DNA of 64,000 nucleotides from Typhlomys cinereus. Taxonomy: Eukaryota; Chordata; Mammalia; Rodentia; Platacanthomyidae. The stretch is taken from contig JALPQD010000088.1 of the NCBI GenBank assembly GCA_023101885.1, positions 4,871,501-4,935,500 on the forward strand, in the 5' to 3' direction. The position numbers and the translations under genes are program-made. This document shows, piece after piece, positions 36,987 to 47,346 of the stretch (position 1 is the stretch's first letter; the number at the start of each line of letters is the position of its first letter). The notes under the pieces were generated by a model. That model was not told the origin of the DNA. It was given only the letters and a program-made list of their open reading frames with translations, and ran no database searches.

Positions 36987-37214
36987 ATGTATGCGTGTAT
37001 GTGTGTGTAGAACCACGGACGAATTCGGGAACCACCATGGACCGCCTCCTCCTTGTGTACTCTGCCCGGAGATTCACAGGCTCTGCCCTACCAGGACCAG
37101 AAATGCTGGCCGCCCCCACTTCTGCCCGGCGTCTATATGTGGGGTCTAGGATCCGAACTCAGGACCTTCCGCCTGCAAGGCAGAGGCTTAACCCCTGAGC
37201 CACCTCTCCAGCCC
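36929..37214 (-). repeat. Young tRNA-headed SINE (subfamily S2)
   Basis: Full-length minus copy with a T-rich end, a (TG)n stretch, GTAGAACCACGGACGAATTC, a conserved body, and the head CTTAACCCCTGAGCCACCTC. It is flanked by a 17-bp perfect repeat ending ATGCAAATATTTCT at 36912-36928 and 37215-37231. The tRNA-like head has A- and B-box-like sequences. Confidence 0.88.
36955..36985 (+). repeat. (GT)n microsatellite in SINE tail
   Basis: About 15 GT units in the tail of the SINE at 36929. Confidence 0.9.
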
Positions 37215-37231
37215 CCCATGCAAATATTTCT

Positions 37232-38957
37232 AAGAAGCATTATTAAGACTGAAAGTTGCCAAAGCTTTCTGCAGACCATGATAGAAAGTTAGATTACAGA
37301 TGTATTAATGGGAAAAATAGTTGATTTAAGTGATATTGGAAAACGTGGTAATTTTTAAGTAAAAAAACAAAAAGCCATGCATATATATATAATATCTTTA
37401 TTGCTCAAGCTGTTTCTTATCAATACACTCTAAGCAACTATGGAACTGCTTTATTTGTACGGTGGAGTTGAAGAAATAAATCTTTAACTAGGGGATTGTG
37501 AATTTCCTAGTTTCTTACAACCAGAGATGGAAATTAGAAATAAAAAGGGGAAATTCAATGAGCTACTTGGTTCCAAGTTAGAGATATTAGCATGGATCAT
37601 GTTTACCTAATAGAAACATGATGGTGAGTTATAGAAATAAGTATATCTGAATATAGCATATATCTGAAAAATATATACAAAATTAACTACACACTTTTAT
37701 TTTTGGTTTTTATTTGTTTTTGACACAAGGTCTCCCTTTGTAGGTCAGGCTGTCTGGAAACACTGTGCAGACAAAACAAGCCTTGATTCCATAGCACCTC
37801 TCCTGCCTCCATCTCCCAAGCGCTTGGGTTATAGGCACGAATCACTCTGCCCAGTTTTATATGGGGATTTCATGTGCTCCATCCATGTAATCCCTCACTT
37901 GATATAGAAAATGCATGACTATTGCTAACCTATCCTGAGTGCTCATTCAGTAGTGTTTTTCTTCTGTCAGTTAATAGACATATGTCACCTTTACTCTTCT
38001 GGCTTCAACATAAATGTTTTTGAGATGACTCACTAGAAATGAGATATTCTTTCAAGGGAATTCTTCAGATCTAAAGTGGGACATGAGGTTGCTGAAAATG
38101 TAGAAGAAAATGTCCAGTGACGTAGACAAGTCATATCTCTTGAAACTTACAGCTTGTCTGTCTGAAATGTTTTATGTTGTGTGCATTATGTCATCAATGG
38201 TTCAACAGAGTCAACATTTCGATACCATTGGACTCAAAATTCAATGATTTTATCTGTTCATTTAACCAATAATTATTGAGAATCTGCAACAGAAGAGTTA
38301 CCTATTTGGGCATTGAGAAGGACCCTGTAAACAAAATAGGAAAAGTTATCACTCGATGGAGTTTAGCATCTACCTGGGGTGAAAGGTAAGGCAGAACAAA
38401 GTGGTAGTGTAGGAAAGTGACTTTTGTAGCAGTAGTCAGGGAAACCTTCCATGACAGCCTAACATTTAGTTCAGTGGAGACCTGTACGTAACAAGGAAGG
38501 TTTTATATCATGGGGGTCAACAAACACAGACACCCTGAGGTAGAGCCATGTTTGGAGCCAGGAAGAAATATTAAGGGGATCACTGGAATGACTGAGGTGG
38601 AAGACTGTGGAGCAACAGGAGATGATGTAGCCAAATTAAGGATGAATGAGCAACATTAACCATTGCACATGCAGAGAGAATAAATAGAGAACATTGTTGA
38701 TATCACAGAACTTTTAAAAATATTCTTCTAATTCCTTGAAGTGTTTATAATCAGATACAATGAGTTGGACTGTTTCCATTCCCTAATATCACATTACCTC
38801 TCATACCACTCCGCAGGTTTTCCCCTCCAGCCAGTCTTATCTCCTTCCCACATCCATGTCCTCCGCATGTGTCATCTTTAAGGTCTCATCTAGGGCTCTT
38901 GTATTGATGACCAAAAAGTTGTTGTTTTTTTTTAAGTAATATAAGCATTAGTCATTG
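37232..38957. other. Intergenic, no gene seen
   Basis: One B1 element at 37690-37860; the remainder has no recognisable exon or repeat. Confidence 0.45.
37690..37860 (-). repeat. B1-type SINE
   Basis: The minus-strand copy reads, in plus, TTTTTGACACAAGGTCTC ... CTGCCTCCATCTCCCAAG ... CACTCTGCCCAG, the antisense 7SL-derived B1 pattern. A T-rich tail lies on the left. Confidence 0.75.
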
Positions 38958-39485
38958 TGTTGCCGAATCCCTGCCGGGCCAGCCAAGGAAAGGAGGGGAA
39001 ACGGTGGGGCCTTGGGGTTCGAGGCGAGGGGGCAAGTAGGCACGGGGTCACCACCAAGACCCTGGGAGTCAGGCGAGAAGCAACAGGCAGAGGATGAGTT
39101 TGCTGCAGACTTGGTCGCTGATCCCTCCTTCCCACTGGTCGCTGATCCCTCCTTCCCACTGGTCGCTCATCCCTCCTTCCCACTGGTCGCTCATCCCTCC
39201 TTCCCACTGGTCGCTCATCCCTCCTTCCCACTGGTCGCTCATCCCTCCTTCCCATTGGTCGTTGATCTCTCCTTCCCATTGGTTGTTCATCCCTCCTTCC
39301 CATTGGTTGTTCATCCCTTCTTCCCCTTGTTATTCATCCCTCCTTCCCATTGGTTGTTCATCCCTCTGCCTGCATGGTTCCTCTATTGAGACATGTCCAG
39401 GGCATGTCTGTACTTGTCTGGGCTTGTCTATAACCAGACCTCCTGGGATCCGGGGCTAGGACCTCCCTGAATCAATGGTGCCACA
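38958..39485 (-). repeat. 3' LTR of the ERV remnant, rearranged
   Basis: On the minus strand it starts TGTGGCACCATTGATTCAGG and ends GGGATTCGGCAACA (528 bp). Both edges align with the 5' LTR. The middle does not: the part that holds TATA and AATAAA in the 5' LTR is absent, and a 24-bp tandem array sits there. Confidence 0.82.
39113..39370. repeat. 24-bp tandem array in the 3' LTR
   Basis: Eight units in exact 24-bp register occupy 39113-39304, followed by two or three imperfect units to about 39370. The unit begins GGTCGCTCATCC on the plus strand. The later units carry CCCATTGG, an inverted CCAAT box, and match the single copies in the other LTRs. Because 24 is divisible by 3, the array gives long but meaningless open frames on both strands. 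Confidence 0.9.
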
Positions 39486-41396
39486 TTTTCATCCTTTTAT
39501 TTATTTATAAATTTTTAGTGGCGATCCTGAGCCTCTTCAGCTGCACAGAATATAGGTGACTGTGCCTGTCTTAGGTTGGACACCACCCTTGTGTGGAGCC
39601 TTACTCATCATTGACTACCAGTCATGAGACCATCGCAGAGAAGGAATCATGGCCCCAAAGGGGAACTCGAGTATGTGGCAGAGAAAAGGAGGTTTTCATC
39701 AGGACAGGAGCAGGTGGAGGATCTTTAGGCAGCACAGGCACAGAAACGATCCAGAAGAGCAGGTGAGACATAAACCAAAACCTAATAATTGTAAATTAGT
39801 AAGGCATAGCTCTAATGGAGAACAGCCAGGCTTTGGTGATCTTAGGAATGTCCAAGGCCTGAATGGATGATCTGAGGACCTGTAAAGTAGCTTTACTTTG
39901 GGAATATATGAAAAAACCTGTAAGAACACAATGATATCTTTATTTGTAGTCCTATTAAAGATCAAATCAAGTGAGATAATCATTTATGAAAGAAAACTTA
40001 CAAACTATTAGAAAAACAATTGTGATTGATATAAAACATAACTAGTTAAGGCCTTAAATGTTATCAAAATTATTTGTTCTTATTTTTAAGTATGCATAGA
40101 TGTATTTAAAAATGGCATGACCAAATTTTGCTATTAGTGCACAACAGAAATGAAAGGAAAAAAATTGAAGTGGCCACAGATTTTTTTATGTTGAAATGCA
40201 AGACACACAACATGTAAACACAGAACAGACAAACATACAAGCACATGAGACATAAGAAGGCAGATATCCTGTCCAATAATTGTTTCATAAGAGGGAGACC
40301 AGTATCATCTGAAGCAGAAAATACAGCCAGGAAAGAGAGGGAGTCAAGAGCTACAGGAAGAAGAAGAGGAGGGAAGGAGATGTCGGCAGGGGGGGCACTC
40401 CCCCCCATGAACCTGTGAGCCCTCTGCAGAGTCCTCAAATGGGGAGGGGAGGGATCCAGAAGAAGAACAAAGAGCTAATCTTGGGTTCTCTCCACAAGTT
40501 TCATTGTAGCAATTAATCACTTCCTCAGTGGAGGATCCTTTAAGGCTTGCTATGATGCTGAAGAGCATGGGAACAAAGGGGGCAGGAGGCATATGGCCAT
40601 CCTGGACTTCCCTCTTGTGGGCCAGGAAGAGCACGTTCATCCAGATCTGTGGCTCCCAGACATTTTCTAGAGAAATCCAAGGAGCTAAGATTAAAGCTTC
40701 CTCTCAAAAATCTTCTAAGTCTTTTGGTTTTACTTTGATCCTACATAAGTCTCGTGGAGCCTTAAGAGCAGCTGGGGTGCCCTCTGATACAGTGGTAAAT
40801 TACCCATTATGGAGAGGAAAGTTTCCCTAATGGAGCAGAGATGACTAGGAGGTGAGCAGACAAGGCAAAAAAGTGCAGAAAATGAAAAGCAACAACTAGA
40901 ACCAAGGTGAAAGTGAAAACAACTCCTAAAAGGGTAACCAACATCCAAGGAGAGACCTAGTGCAGGACATATGCAGAGGTGTTTTGTATCTAAGTGTCCT
41001 GTGCTTAGTGAGGGACTTCAGGGGTTTGTTACTCCCCTGGGCCGTATGCCCCCGGGTCAGGCCAATTCAATGTAATTGAACCTCTGAGTTCTAAGGGGAC
41101 CAATTTCTCATGTGAACTCGCTGGGAAAAGCCTTTGTTTAGAGGGGCTCTTAGATTGTAGGGAAATCAAATGAGCATTACATTAAGAGGGACTCCTTGAT
41201 CATCGACAAATCAAGTGAGCGATTGTGTTCCTAACCTTAAAAGCACAACGATGGACAAACAGGAAAAGGGGAAGAAGAGGGGGCCACCTGCTCACCTTCA
41301 GGCACCGTAAGCACAAGTGATACAAAACCAGAGGAAGGGGCCAAACTCACTGAACTTTATCAGAGAGGGTATCTCGTCTACACTGAAGGCAGCCTC
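39486..41396 (-). mobile_element. ERV internal region without evident coding capacity
   Basis: A purine-rich tract (AAAAGGATGAAAA on the minus strand) abuts the 3' LTR and could be the polypurine tract. Minus-strand frames such as 40640-40344 and 40438-40106 are short and show no retroviral domain I recognise. The size and lack of genes recall non-autonomous ETn-like elements, but I cannot tell that from simple deletion. Confidence 0.6.
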
Positions 41397-41414
41397 ACCC
41401 CATGTTGGGCGCCA
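41397..41414 (-). other. Retroviral primer-binding site, tRNA-Lys1,2 type
   Basis: Two bases after the LTR end, the minus strand reads TGGCGCCCAACATGGGGT. This differs at two of 18 positions from the complement of the tRNA-Lys1,2 3' end. It fixes the orientation of the element. Confidence 0.85.
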
Positions 41415-41416
41415 GA

Positions 41417-41857
41417 TGTTGCCAAATCCCTGCCGGGCCAGCCGGGGGAAAAGAGGAGGAATTCAGCAAGGGCCTCGGGGCTCAAGGAAAGGGGGCAAGC
41501 AGGCACGGGAGTCACTATCCAGACCCTGGGAGTCAGGTGAGAAGCAACAGGCAGAGGGCGAGTTGGCTACAGACTCATTTATTTCAGGAAGTGCTTGAGC
41601 TTATATAGGGTCAGGGGTCTAATCAGGTGTTGCCACCTCTCTGCTCGGGGGAGGGGGGAGCAGCCACCAATCATTTAGCTGTTTACTAGGTGTCCATTGC
41701 AGAGTCAGGTTAGATGGCTGCTTCCCATTGGTTGTTCATCCCTCTGCCTGTATGGTTCTTATTGGGACATGTCCAGGGCATGTCCATACTTGTCCAGGCT
41801 TGGCTATAACCAGACCTCCTGGGAAGGCTAGGGCCTCCCTGAGTCAATGGTGCCACA
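41417..41857 (-). repeat. 5' LTR of the ERV remnant
   Basis: On the minus strand it starts TGTGGCACCATTGACTCAGG and ends GGGATTTGGCAACA (441 bp). It contains a TATA box (CCCTATATAAG) near 41608-41601 and AATAAA at 41583-41578, so U3, R and U5 are recognisable. Confidence 0.85.
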
Positions 41858-41879
41858 CAGCTTGATTGAAAGCAAGAAT

Positions 41880-42215
41880 GGACTGGAGAGATGGTTCAAT
41901 GGTTAAAACCTTTGCCTTGAAGGCAAAGAGACCTGAGTTCAAATCCCCAGATACCAGCTAAAATGCCTATTACAGACTCACCTGTAACTTAGCCTAGAAA
42001 GCTGACCCTGGAAATCCCCAGAGCAACTAGCTAGCCAGACTAGTCCTAACAGTATGCTCTGGTCTTAAATAAAGACACAGACTCAGAATACTAAAGTGGA
42101 AGAGTAATGGAGAATGATTCTTGCTATCACCCTTGGGCTCCACCCAAGTGTACTCTCATGCACACATATATACACACCCCCAACATGCAAACACACACAT
42201 ATGCATGTACCTCAT
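41880..42215 (+). repeat. tRNA-headed SINE, diverged
   Basis: The head is GGACTGGAGAGATGGTTCAA. Later TATCACCCTTGGGCTCCA and a CA-rich tail follow. An extra segment lies in the middle. It begins about 20 bp after the end of the ERV 5' LTR. Confidence 0.7.
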
Positions 42216-43017
42216 AGGCACATCCTTGAAAAAAAATAGAAATACGAATCAACTTACTGATGTGCTAATCAGAGCAGACCAGCCACTATTGATATAGAAA
42301 AAGTGGCAGTCAAACAGTAGCAAAAGTCCACCAGAGACTAAGAAAAAGCACATGGGGATGTGGAGATGATAGTTCAATAGAATCACAATTGTTCTGAGGT
42401 TTATTTTTCACTCTCTTGTCTCGGTTTGAGACAAAGCCACCATCTTGTTTAGTTCAGGAGGCTGAAAGAAGTCTGCAAAGCCTGAGTTATCAGCATCTTC
42501 ATCCTTAATAACATCAGCAGCCAACAGGATCTTTCTCCCCTTCCTTCCTGGTGTCCACCTTTCTCAAGGGTCCCTTGTAATGGTAAACAAGACCATGGCC
42601 AGAAAGAACGATGTCTTTTCAAAGTGCGGTGGAAAATAGAAAGAATTTTATAAGGGAACCGAGCATCCGCAGTGGAACAGCACTGCTTGTCAATAATTGG
42701 ACAAAGAAAAATGATTCAATAGATTGAGATTTAGCAAATGCTTTATTCTCCTTTGAAATGACTGCATCATGGGTACCCTTTGCAAATAGACTTTTTAAAG
42801 ACTCGTGGCTTGCTGGTATCAAGGATGCTCGTTTCTTCTCTGTGTGTTCCACCATGCTCTTGGTTTCTCAGATTTCAACAGGTCTTTTTTTCACATGATG
42901 GCATCACAGGCTATGTATGCTTTACCTGAATTTGTTCTCCCTACCAGGATCACAATGACTATCCTTGCTCACCATAGGAGGAAGGAATCAGTTTGCCACT
43001 CTTGGGAGACAGTCCTG
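42216..43017. other. Intergenic, unassigned
   Basis: A 78-codon minus frame (42855-42619) is open, but I recognise no domain and see no start context. Probably chance. Confidence 0.35.
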
Positions 43018-43375
43018 ACTCCTTCCTTCCTCCCTCTCTCCCTTCCTCTTCCCTTCCCTCTCCCTCCCTCCTTTCCTCCTTTTTTCCCTTCCTCTCCCTC
43101 CCTCCCTATTCCTCTCTCCCTCCCTCCCTCCCTATTCCTCCCTCCCTCCCTTCCTTTCTCTCTCCCTTCCTTTCTTCCTCTTTTCCTCCTTTCCCCTCTT
43201 CCTCCCTCCCTTCCTTTCTCCCTTCCTCTCTTCCTCCTTCTTTTCTTCTCCCTTCTTCCCTCTCTTCTTTCCTCTCTCCCTCCCTCCTTTTCTATCTCCC
43301 TTTCTTCCCTCCCTCCATCCCTCCATTCCTTTCTTCCCTCCCTCCCTCCATCTGTTCCTTTCTTCCTTCCTGTTT
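43018..43375 (+). repeat. (CCTT)/(CCCT) pyrimidine tract
   Basis: About 350 bp of nearly pure pyrimidine on the plus strand. The long frames here (up to 209 codons) are artefacts of the tract. Confidence 0.95.
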
Positions 43376-43727
43376 CAGAGTGGAGGTGGGGAGATTTAAC
43401 ATACAAAGCAAGTGTTCTCCTCACTGAGCTGTAGCCACAACTCTGGCCCTGGTATTTTTCACTCTACACTCTTACCACACATCCTGATTACTGATCTGTG
43501 ACTATTAACATAAAAGGTAACATACAGGAAATGACTACAGATTGCAACTTTCACAGAAATCTTTCTGTGGATATATCCTAACTGCCTAGAACCATGCTTG
43601 GCACATAAATTTGCAGTATGACATTGTTCATACCTCAGTGGGGAATGGACACTCTATAAAGGCAAATCAGGAGGTCTAAGAATGTACTTTTGACTTGGTC
43701 ACATCCAAATCAAGCAAACAAGCTTAA

Positions 43728-43800
43728 GAAAACCAGGAGCAGTGGTGTGTGCTAACAATTCCAGTATTTGGGAAGAACAGGTGGCCAAGAACATCCTCGG
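43728..43800 (+). repeat. B1-like fragment
   Basis: AGGAGCAGTGGTGTGTGC then CCAGTATTTGGGAAG is a sense B1 5' half. Confidence 0.5.
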
Positions 43801-44032
43801 GTACTTAATGATTTTGATGAATCAGATGTTGAAATGTTCTGTATTTTACTCTGTAAGTAAACAGTATAAAACCCAAGACATAACCAGTCGGGGCTTTAGC
43901 CAGGAATCTCCCTGAGTCCCAGCTTTAGTCCTTGAGGTTCTGGTTTCCTGCTTCCTTCATCTGCTTACATTCCCACAACAACACAGCTTCCCCAAAGAAC
44001 AGATAGCACTACTCCTTTGTGGCTGATGACAA

Positions 44033-44116
44033 TTTATTCTCTTTCCCTGTCCACCATCCATTCATCTAGTTTCATCCCCAGACCCACCCAGCTCCGGCTT
44101 GTGCTAGGAGTCAGCT
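44033..44116 (-). other. Glyat: Gene B 3'UTR with poly(A) signal
   Basis: AATAAA on the minus strand is at 44038-44033, 79 nt after the stop. The context is conserved with gene A, which supports a genuine cleavage signal. Confidence 0.75.
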
Positions 44117-44519
44117 TCACACAGGCACACATTTCCACTGGTTCCACGCACAGGGCATGGGGAGATGTTGCAGAGAGGCGCTCAGCTTTTGCATAGCTAT
44201 GTTGCTTGTGGTGGTGTGAGAGTAAATGGGAAAGCCAAGCTTCCTCATTGTCTGCTCCTGCGAATAGACAACAAAGGACACGAGGCCCTGGGATCGGTGC
44301 TCAGGCAAGGTGCCTCCCATTCGCATCTCTCCAGTCTGGTCCATGAGGGTCCAGGATACAGGGGTCCCCTCTGGTCCCAGCACACAGGAGCTTGGAAAGT
44401 TCTGGATGCAACGTTTGATGAACTTCTTACTCTTTTCATTACCACCGAAAAGCCAGAATTTATCCACCAAGTCAGCATTGGTGACATCCAAGGATGAGAG
44501 TTTATACACATCTTGATTG
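44117..44519 (-). CDS. Glyat: Gene B exon 6 (terminal coding exon)
   Basis: 403 nt from acceptor CCACAG to a TGA stop at 44119-44117, the same length as gene A exon 6. It encodes NQDVYKLSSLDV to NQWKCVPV. Glu227 in DQTGEMRM is retained. Confidence 0.94.
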
Positions 44520-45224
44520 CTGTGGAGGGTTCGGGGAGAAAGCAAAGTCCATAAGTACATAAGAGCATGCATCTGTTCTCACCTCTATTATCTCAAGAGG
44601 CTGAGTAGAAGTAGAAAGTGAGCTTATGATGAGAGGAGAAGAAGGACCTGTGTTGTTGGAAGAAGAACCAAGTTAAGTCAAGAGTAGCATCCAGAGGAGT
44701 TAACTTTGGGTGAGCAGGGAAGTAGTAGAAAGCTTATACCCAAGGAGGAATGTGGGCCGAGTCACACTTCTGCAAAAGATTGCTTGGACTGCTTCTCATT
44801 GGCTTTTTTTAAATTGCCATTTTAAAATTTATTCTTTAATAATTGTATACATGTCTATGATTTTTTTCATCTTTTGACGAATGTCGCTCTTTGAAAATTT
44901 CAAGCATGTATGTAAACATTCTAATTAGTTTCCCCTCTACTTTTTTGAATACATGTCTTTGCATGGGTGGGGACAGGTATATATATAAAAAGACACTTGA
45001 CTGCATGTGCCCGTGACAGTCAAGGGTGACATCAGGAATTATCCTGGATTGCTTTCCTTCCTTTTTGCTTTGCTCCTCCTTCTAGGGCTAGAATTACAAG
45101 CTGCTGCCATATTTTCCTGGCATTTTTTTTAAATGTGAGATCTGGGTATCTGAATTCTGGTCCTTTTCTTGAAAAGCAAAGATTTTTAACTTCTGAGCCA
45201 TCTCCCCAGCTCCATTATCCTTTC

Positions 45225-45274
<50 letters not shown>

Positions 45275-47292
45275 TGTGTCTGTATCTGTGTCTATCAGAG
45301 GACACTGTGTTTACCTGTGAAAGCCAAGGGTGACTTTGGGAATCATCCTGGATTACTTCTTTCTATTTGATTTGCTCTGGAGTTTCCCAGCCTCCACCTT
45401 CCAGGACCAGAATTTCTGCCTGGCATTTTTAGGTGGGATTGGAAACTGAACTCAGAACCTTCTGCTTTCGGGCAAAAGCTTAGGGCAAAAGCCCTGAGCC
45501 ATCTCTCCAGCCTCCCCCCCCCATTACTCTTTCTTAATCCTTTCCACCAAACTTTTTCCCAACAAATTTCCTTCTTATGTTCATGTCTTTGTGTGAGTGT
45601 GTGTGTGTGTGTGTGTGTCCCACTGAGTTCAATTAAGGTTGCTTGCATGAGCATGGGTGTTATTTATTAGCACATGAACAATAGAGACCAGAATATAAGC
45701 AGGATCAGGCAGGATGGTTGCAGTAGAATGAGGAAAGGACTGTAGAATAGCTTTTTATTAAAAAAAAAAAAAAAACTCACATGGCCTTGAGTGTGACACC
45801 ATTGGGTGGTATGCTTTTTGGATCTATCACAGATGGAAACAGTTTCTTGATTGTGTGAGAAGAAGCATACAGAAGATTTTCTGAGTGATTGACTTCAAAA
45901 GATTTAGCAGTTGCAAGGTTTTGCACCACCTTGTTCAGGCTGGACTGACTACCTAGAGAGGTTTTATAAAGAGAGTTATGGCAGGTTAAAGACATTCATT
46001 CCAAGGCAAGGCTGCCCAGTGGAGTGAGCAGCATCAGATTTAAAGTGAGAAAAATTTCCCATCTGGTTACCTGCTACTGCTCTGTGGAGACTGTGGAGTC
46101 AAGTTAAGCTGTCAGTGGACCAAGACTGGAACAAAGTTTCCAGAGGTTTATCATCATGTACTTTTGATAATTGGAGAGGATTTAGAAAAAAAAACTGCCC
46201 ACATTTTCTGGGTCATGTTCCCAATATGATAGCTAAATGTGGCAACGACTCATAATCCAACCACTTTGCCTACATCCATTCCCTGGGAGAATTTTCTCCT
46301 CCCTTCATCTGACCAACAGGAATAGAATTAACAGTGACTTATCCCCTTCTCTCCACCTCCCTCTGGCTGTCTTGAGACTGGTTTCAAAAAAACTTGGCTT
46401 AGGCTAGCTAGTCAGAGACATGTGCTTTACCACAGTCCTCATGATCAATAGCTGACAGTGACTGATAACCAGAAGCACCATTTCAACATGCAAGGTTGGT
46501 CAAGATCCCAGTGCCGAGCCCTCCCACAAACTCTCACTGCATGAATAAATCCAGCAGTGGCCAACATCACAGGAACAGCCTGTGAGCCCCAGCCTATCAC
46601 TGTATTGCTAACTGTGATACAATGTTTTACTTTTAGGTATGGTTACTATCTTTGTTTTTAATCTTTGAAGAACATGATCTCAGAGGGGGAAAGTCACTTT
46701 GATGAGGCAGATGCCATCTTAGGGAGTCTGATTCTAAGACGTGTTTATAAGTAGGATGGTTGCCATTGGTGGGCCTGGGAAGTTACAATCAACTGTCATT
46801 CTCATCCTGGGGAGGAACCTGCGCTCTGGCACCCAGTCACACTAAGGATTCTCAACATATCTATAAAATAGCATCATGGCGCTGGCAAAAAAGCTCAGTG
46901 GTTCAATGATATATTGCGCAGGTCATGCAAAGTCCTGTTATGATTACTTCGGCCCTAACTTGTATGGAGTATCTTGCATATCATTGCTTCTCCCCATCTT
47001 TAGGCTCTTACAATCTTACCGCCCCTTCCAAGTTTGACATGCACACTAAAGGATGCTCCAGAAATGGGGGGGGGAGCACTGGGAGAAAGAGAGGAAGCGG
47101 GGAGAGGAAAGGGAAAAGGGGGAAGAGAGCAAGGGGTCTAGGGAGGGGTGGAGGGAGGGAGGGGAATGGGGTACTTATCAACTTTGTATGAATGGAAGAA
47201 ATAAAAAAAAAAGCTCAGTGGATAAAACGCTCATCCCAACCTGTGCAATCTGAGTAAGAATTCCAGAAGCCTACATGGTATACCTCTCTGTG

Positions 47293-47346
<54 letters not shown>

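Larger units (their letters stand above)
38958..41857 (-). mobile_element. Endogenous betaretrovirus-like (ERV2 type) remnant
   Basis: Two related LTRs in minus orientation flank about 1.9 kb. The 5' LTR is 41857-41417, the primer-binding site 41414-41397, the internal region 41396-39486 and the 3' LTR 39485-38958. The tRNA-Lys1,2-type primer site and TG...CA LTR ends place it with betaretrovirus-like class II elements. I find no gag, pro, pol or env frame longer than about 120 codons and no recognisable retroviral motif. It is therefore a deleted or non-autonomous copy. The flanks show no matching target duplication. Confidence 0.8.

Noticed and set aside
39113..39304. CRISPR-like array
   Set aside because: Units are contiguous with no spacers, inside an LTR, in a rodent genome.
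38932..39459. Overlapping open frames of 110-144 codons on both strands
   Set aside because: Produced by a 24-bp array, whose unit is a multiple of three; open in several frames at once, with no domain.
40106..40640. Possible retroviral coding remnants in the ERV interior
   Set aside because: Short minus frames without a zinc knuckle, protease, polymerase or envelope motif.
42619..42855. Possible processed pseudogene
   Set aside because: The 78-residue frame matches no protein I recognise and has no poly(A) tail or duplications that I can see.
42805..43434. 209-codon plus frame rich in Pro, Leu, Ser and Phe
   Set aside because: Simple pyrimidine tract; the complementary strand is equally open and Glu/Arg/Lys/Gly-rich.
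44165..44497. Plus-strand frames opposite Glyat exon 6
   Set aside because: Antisense shadow of the real exon; the minus frame has family motifs and splice sites.
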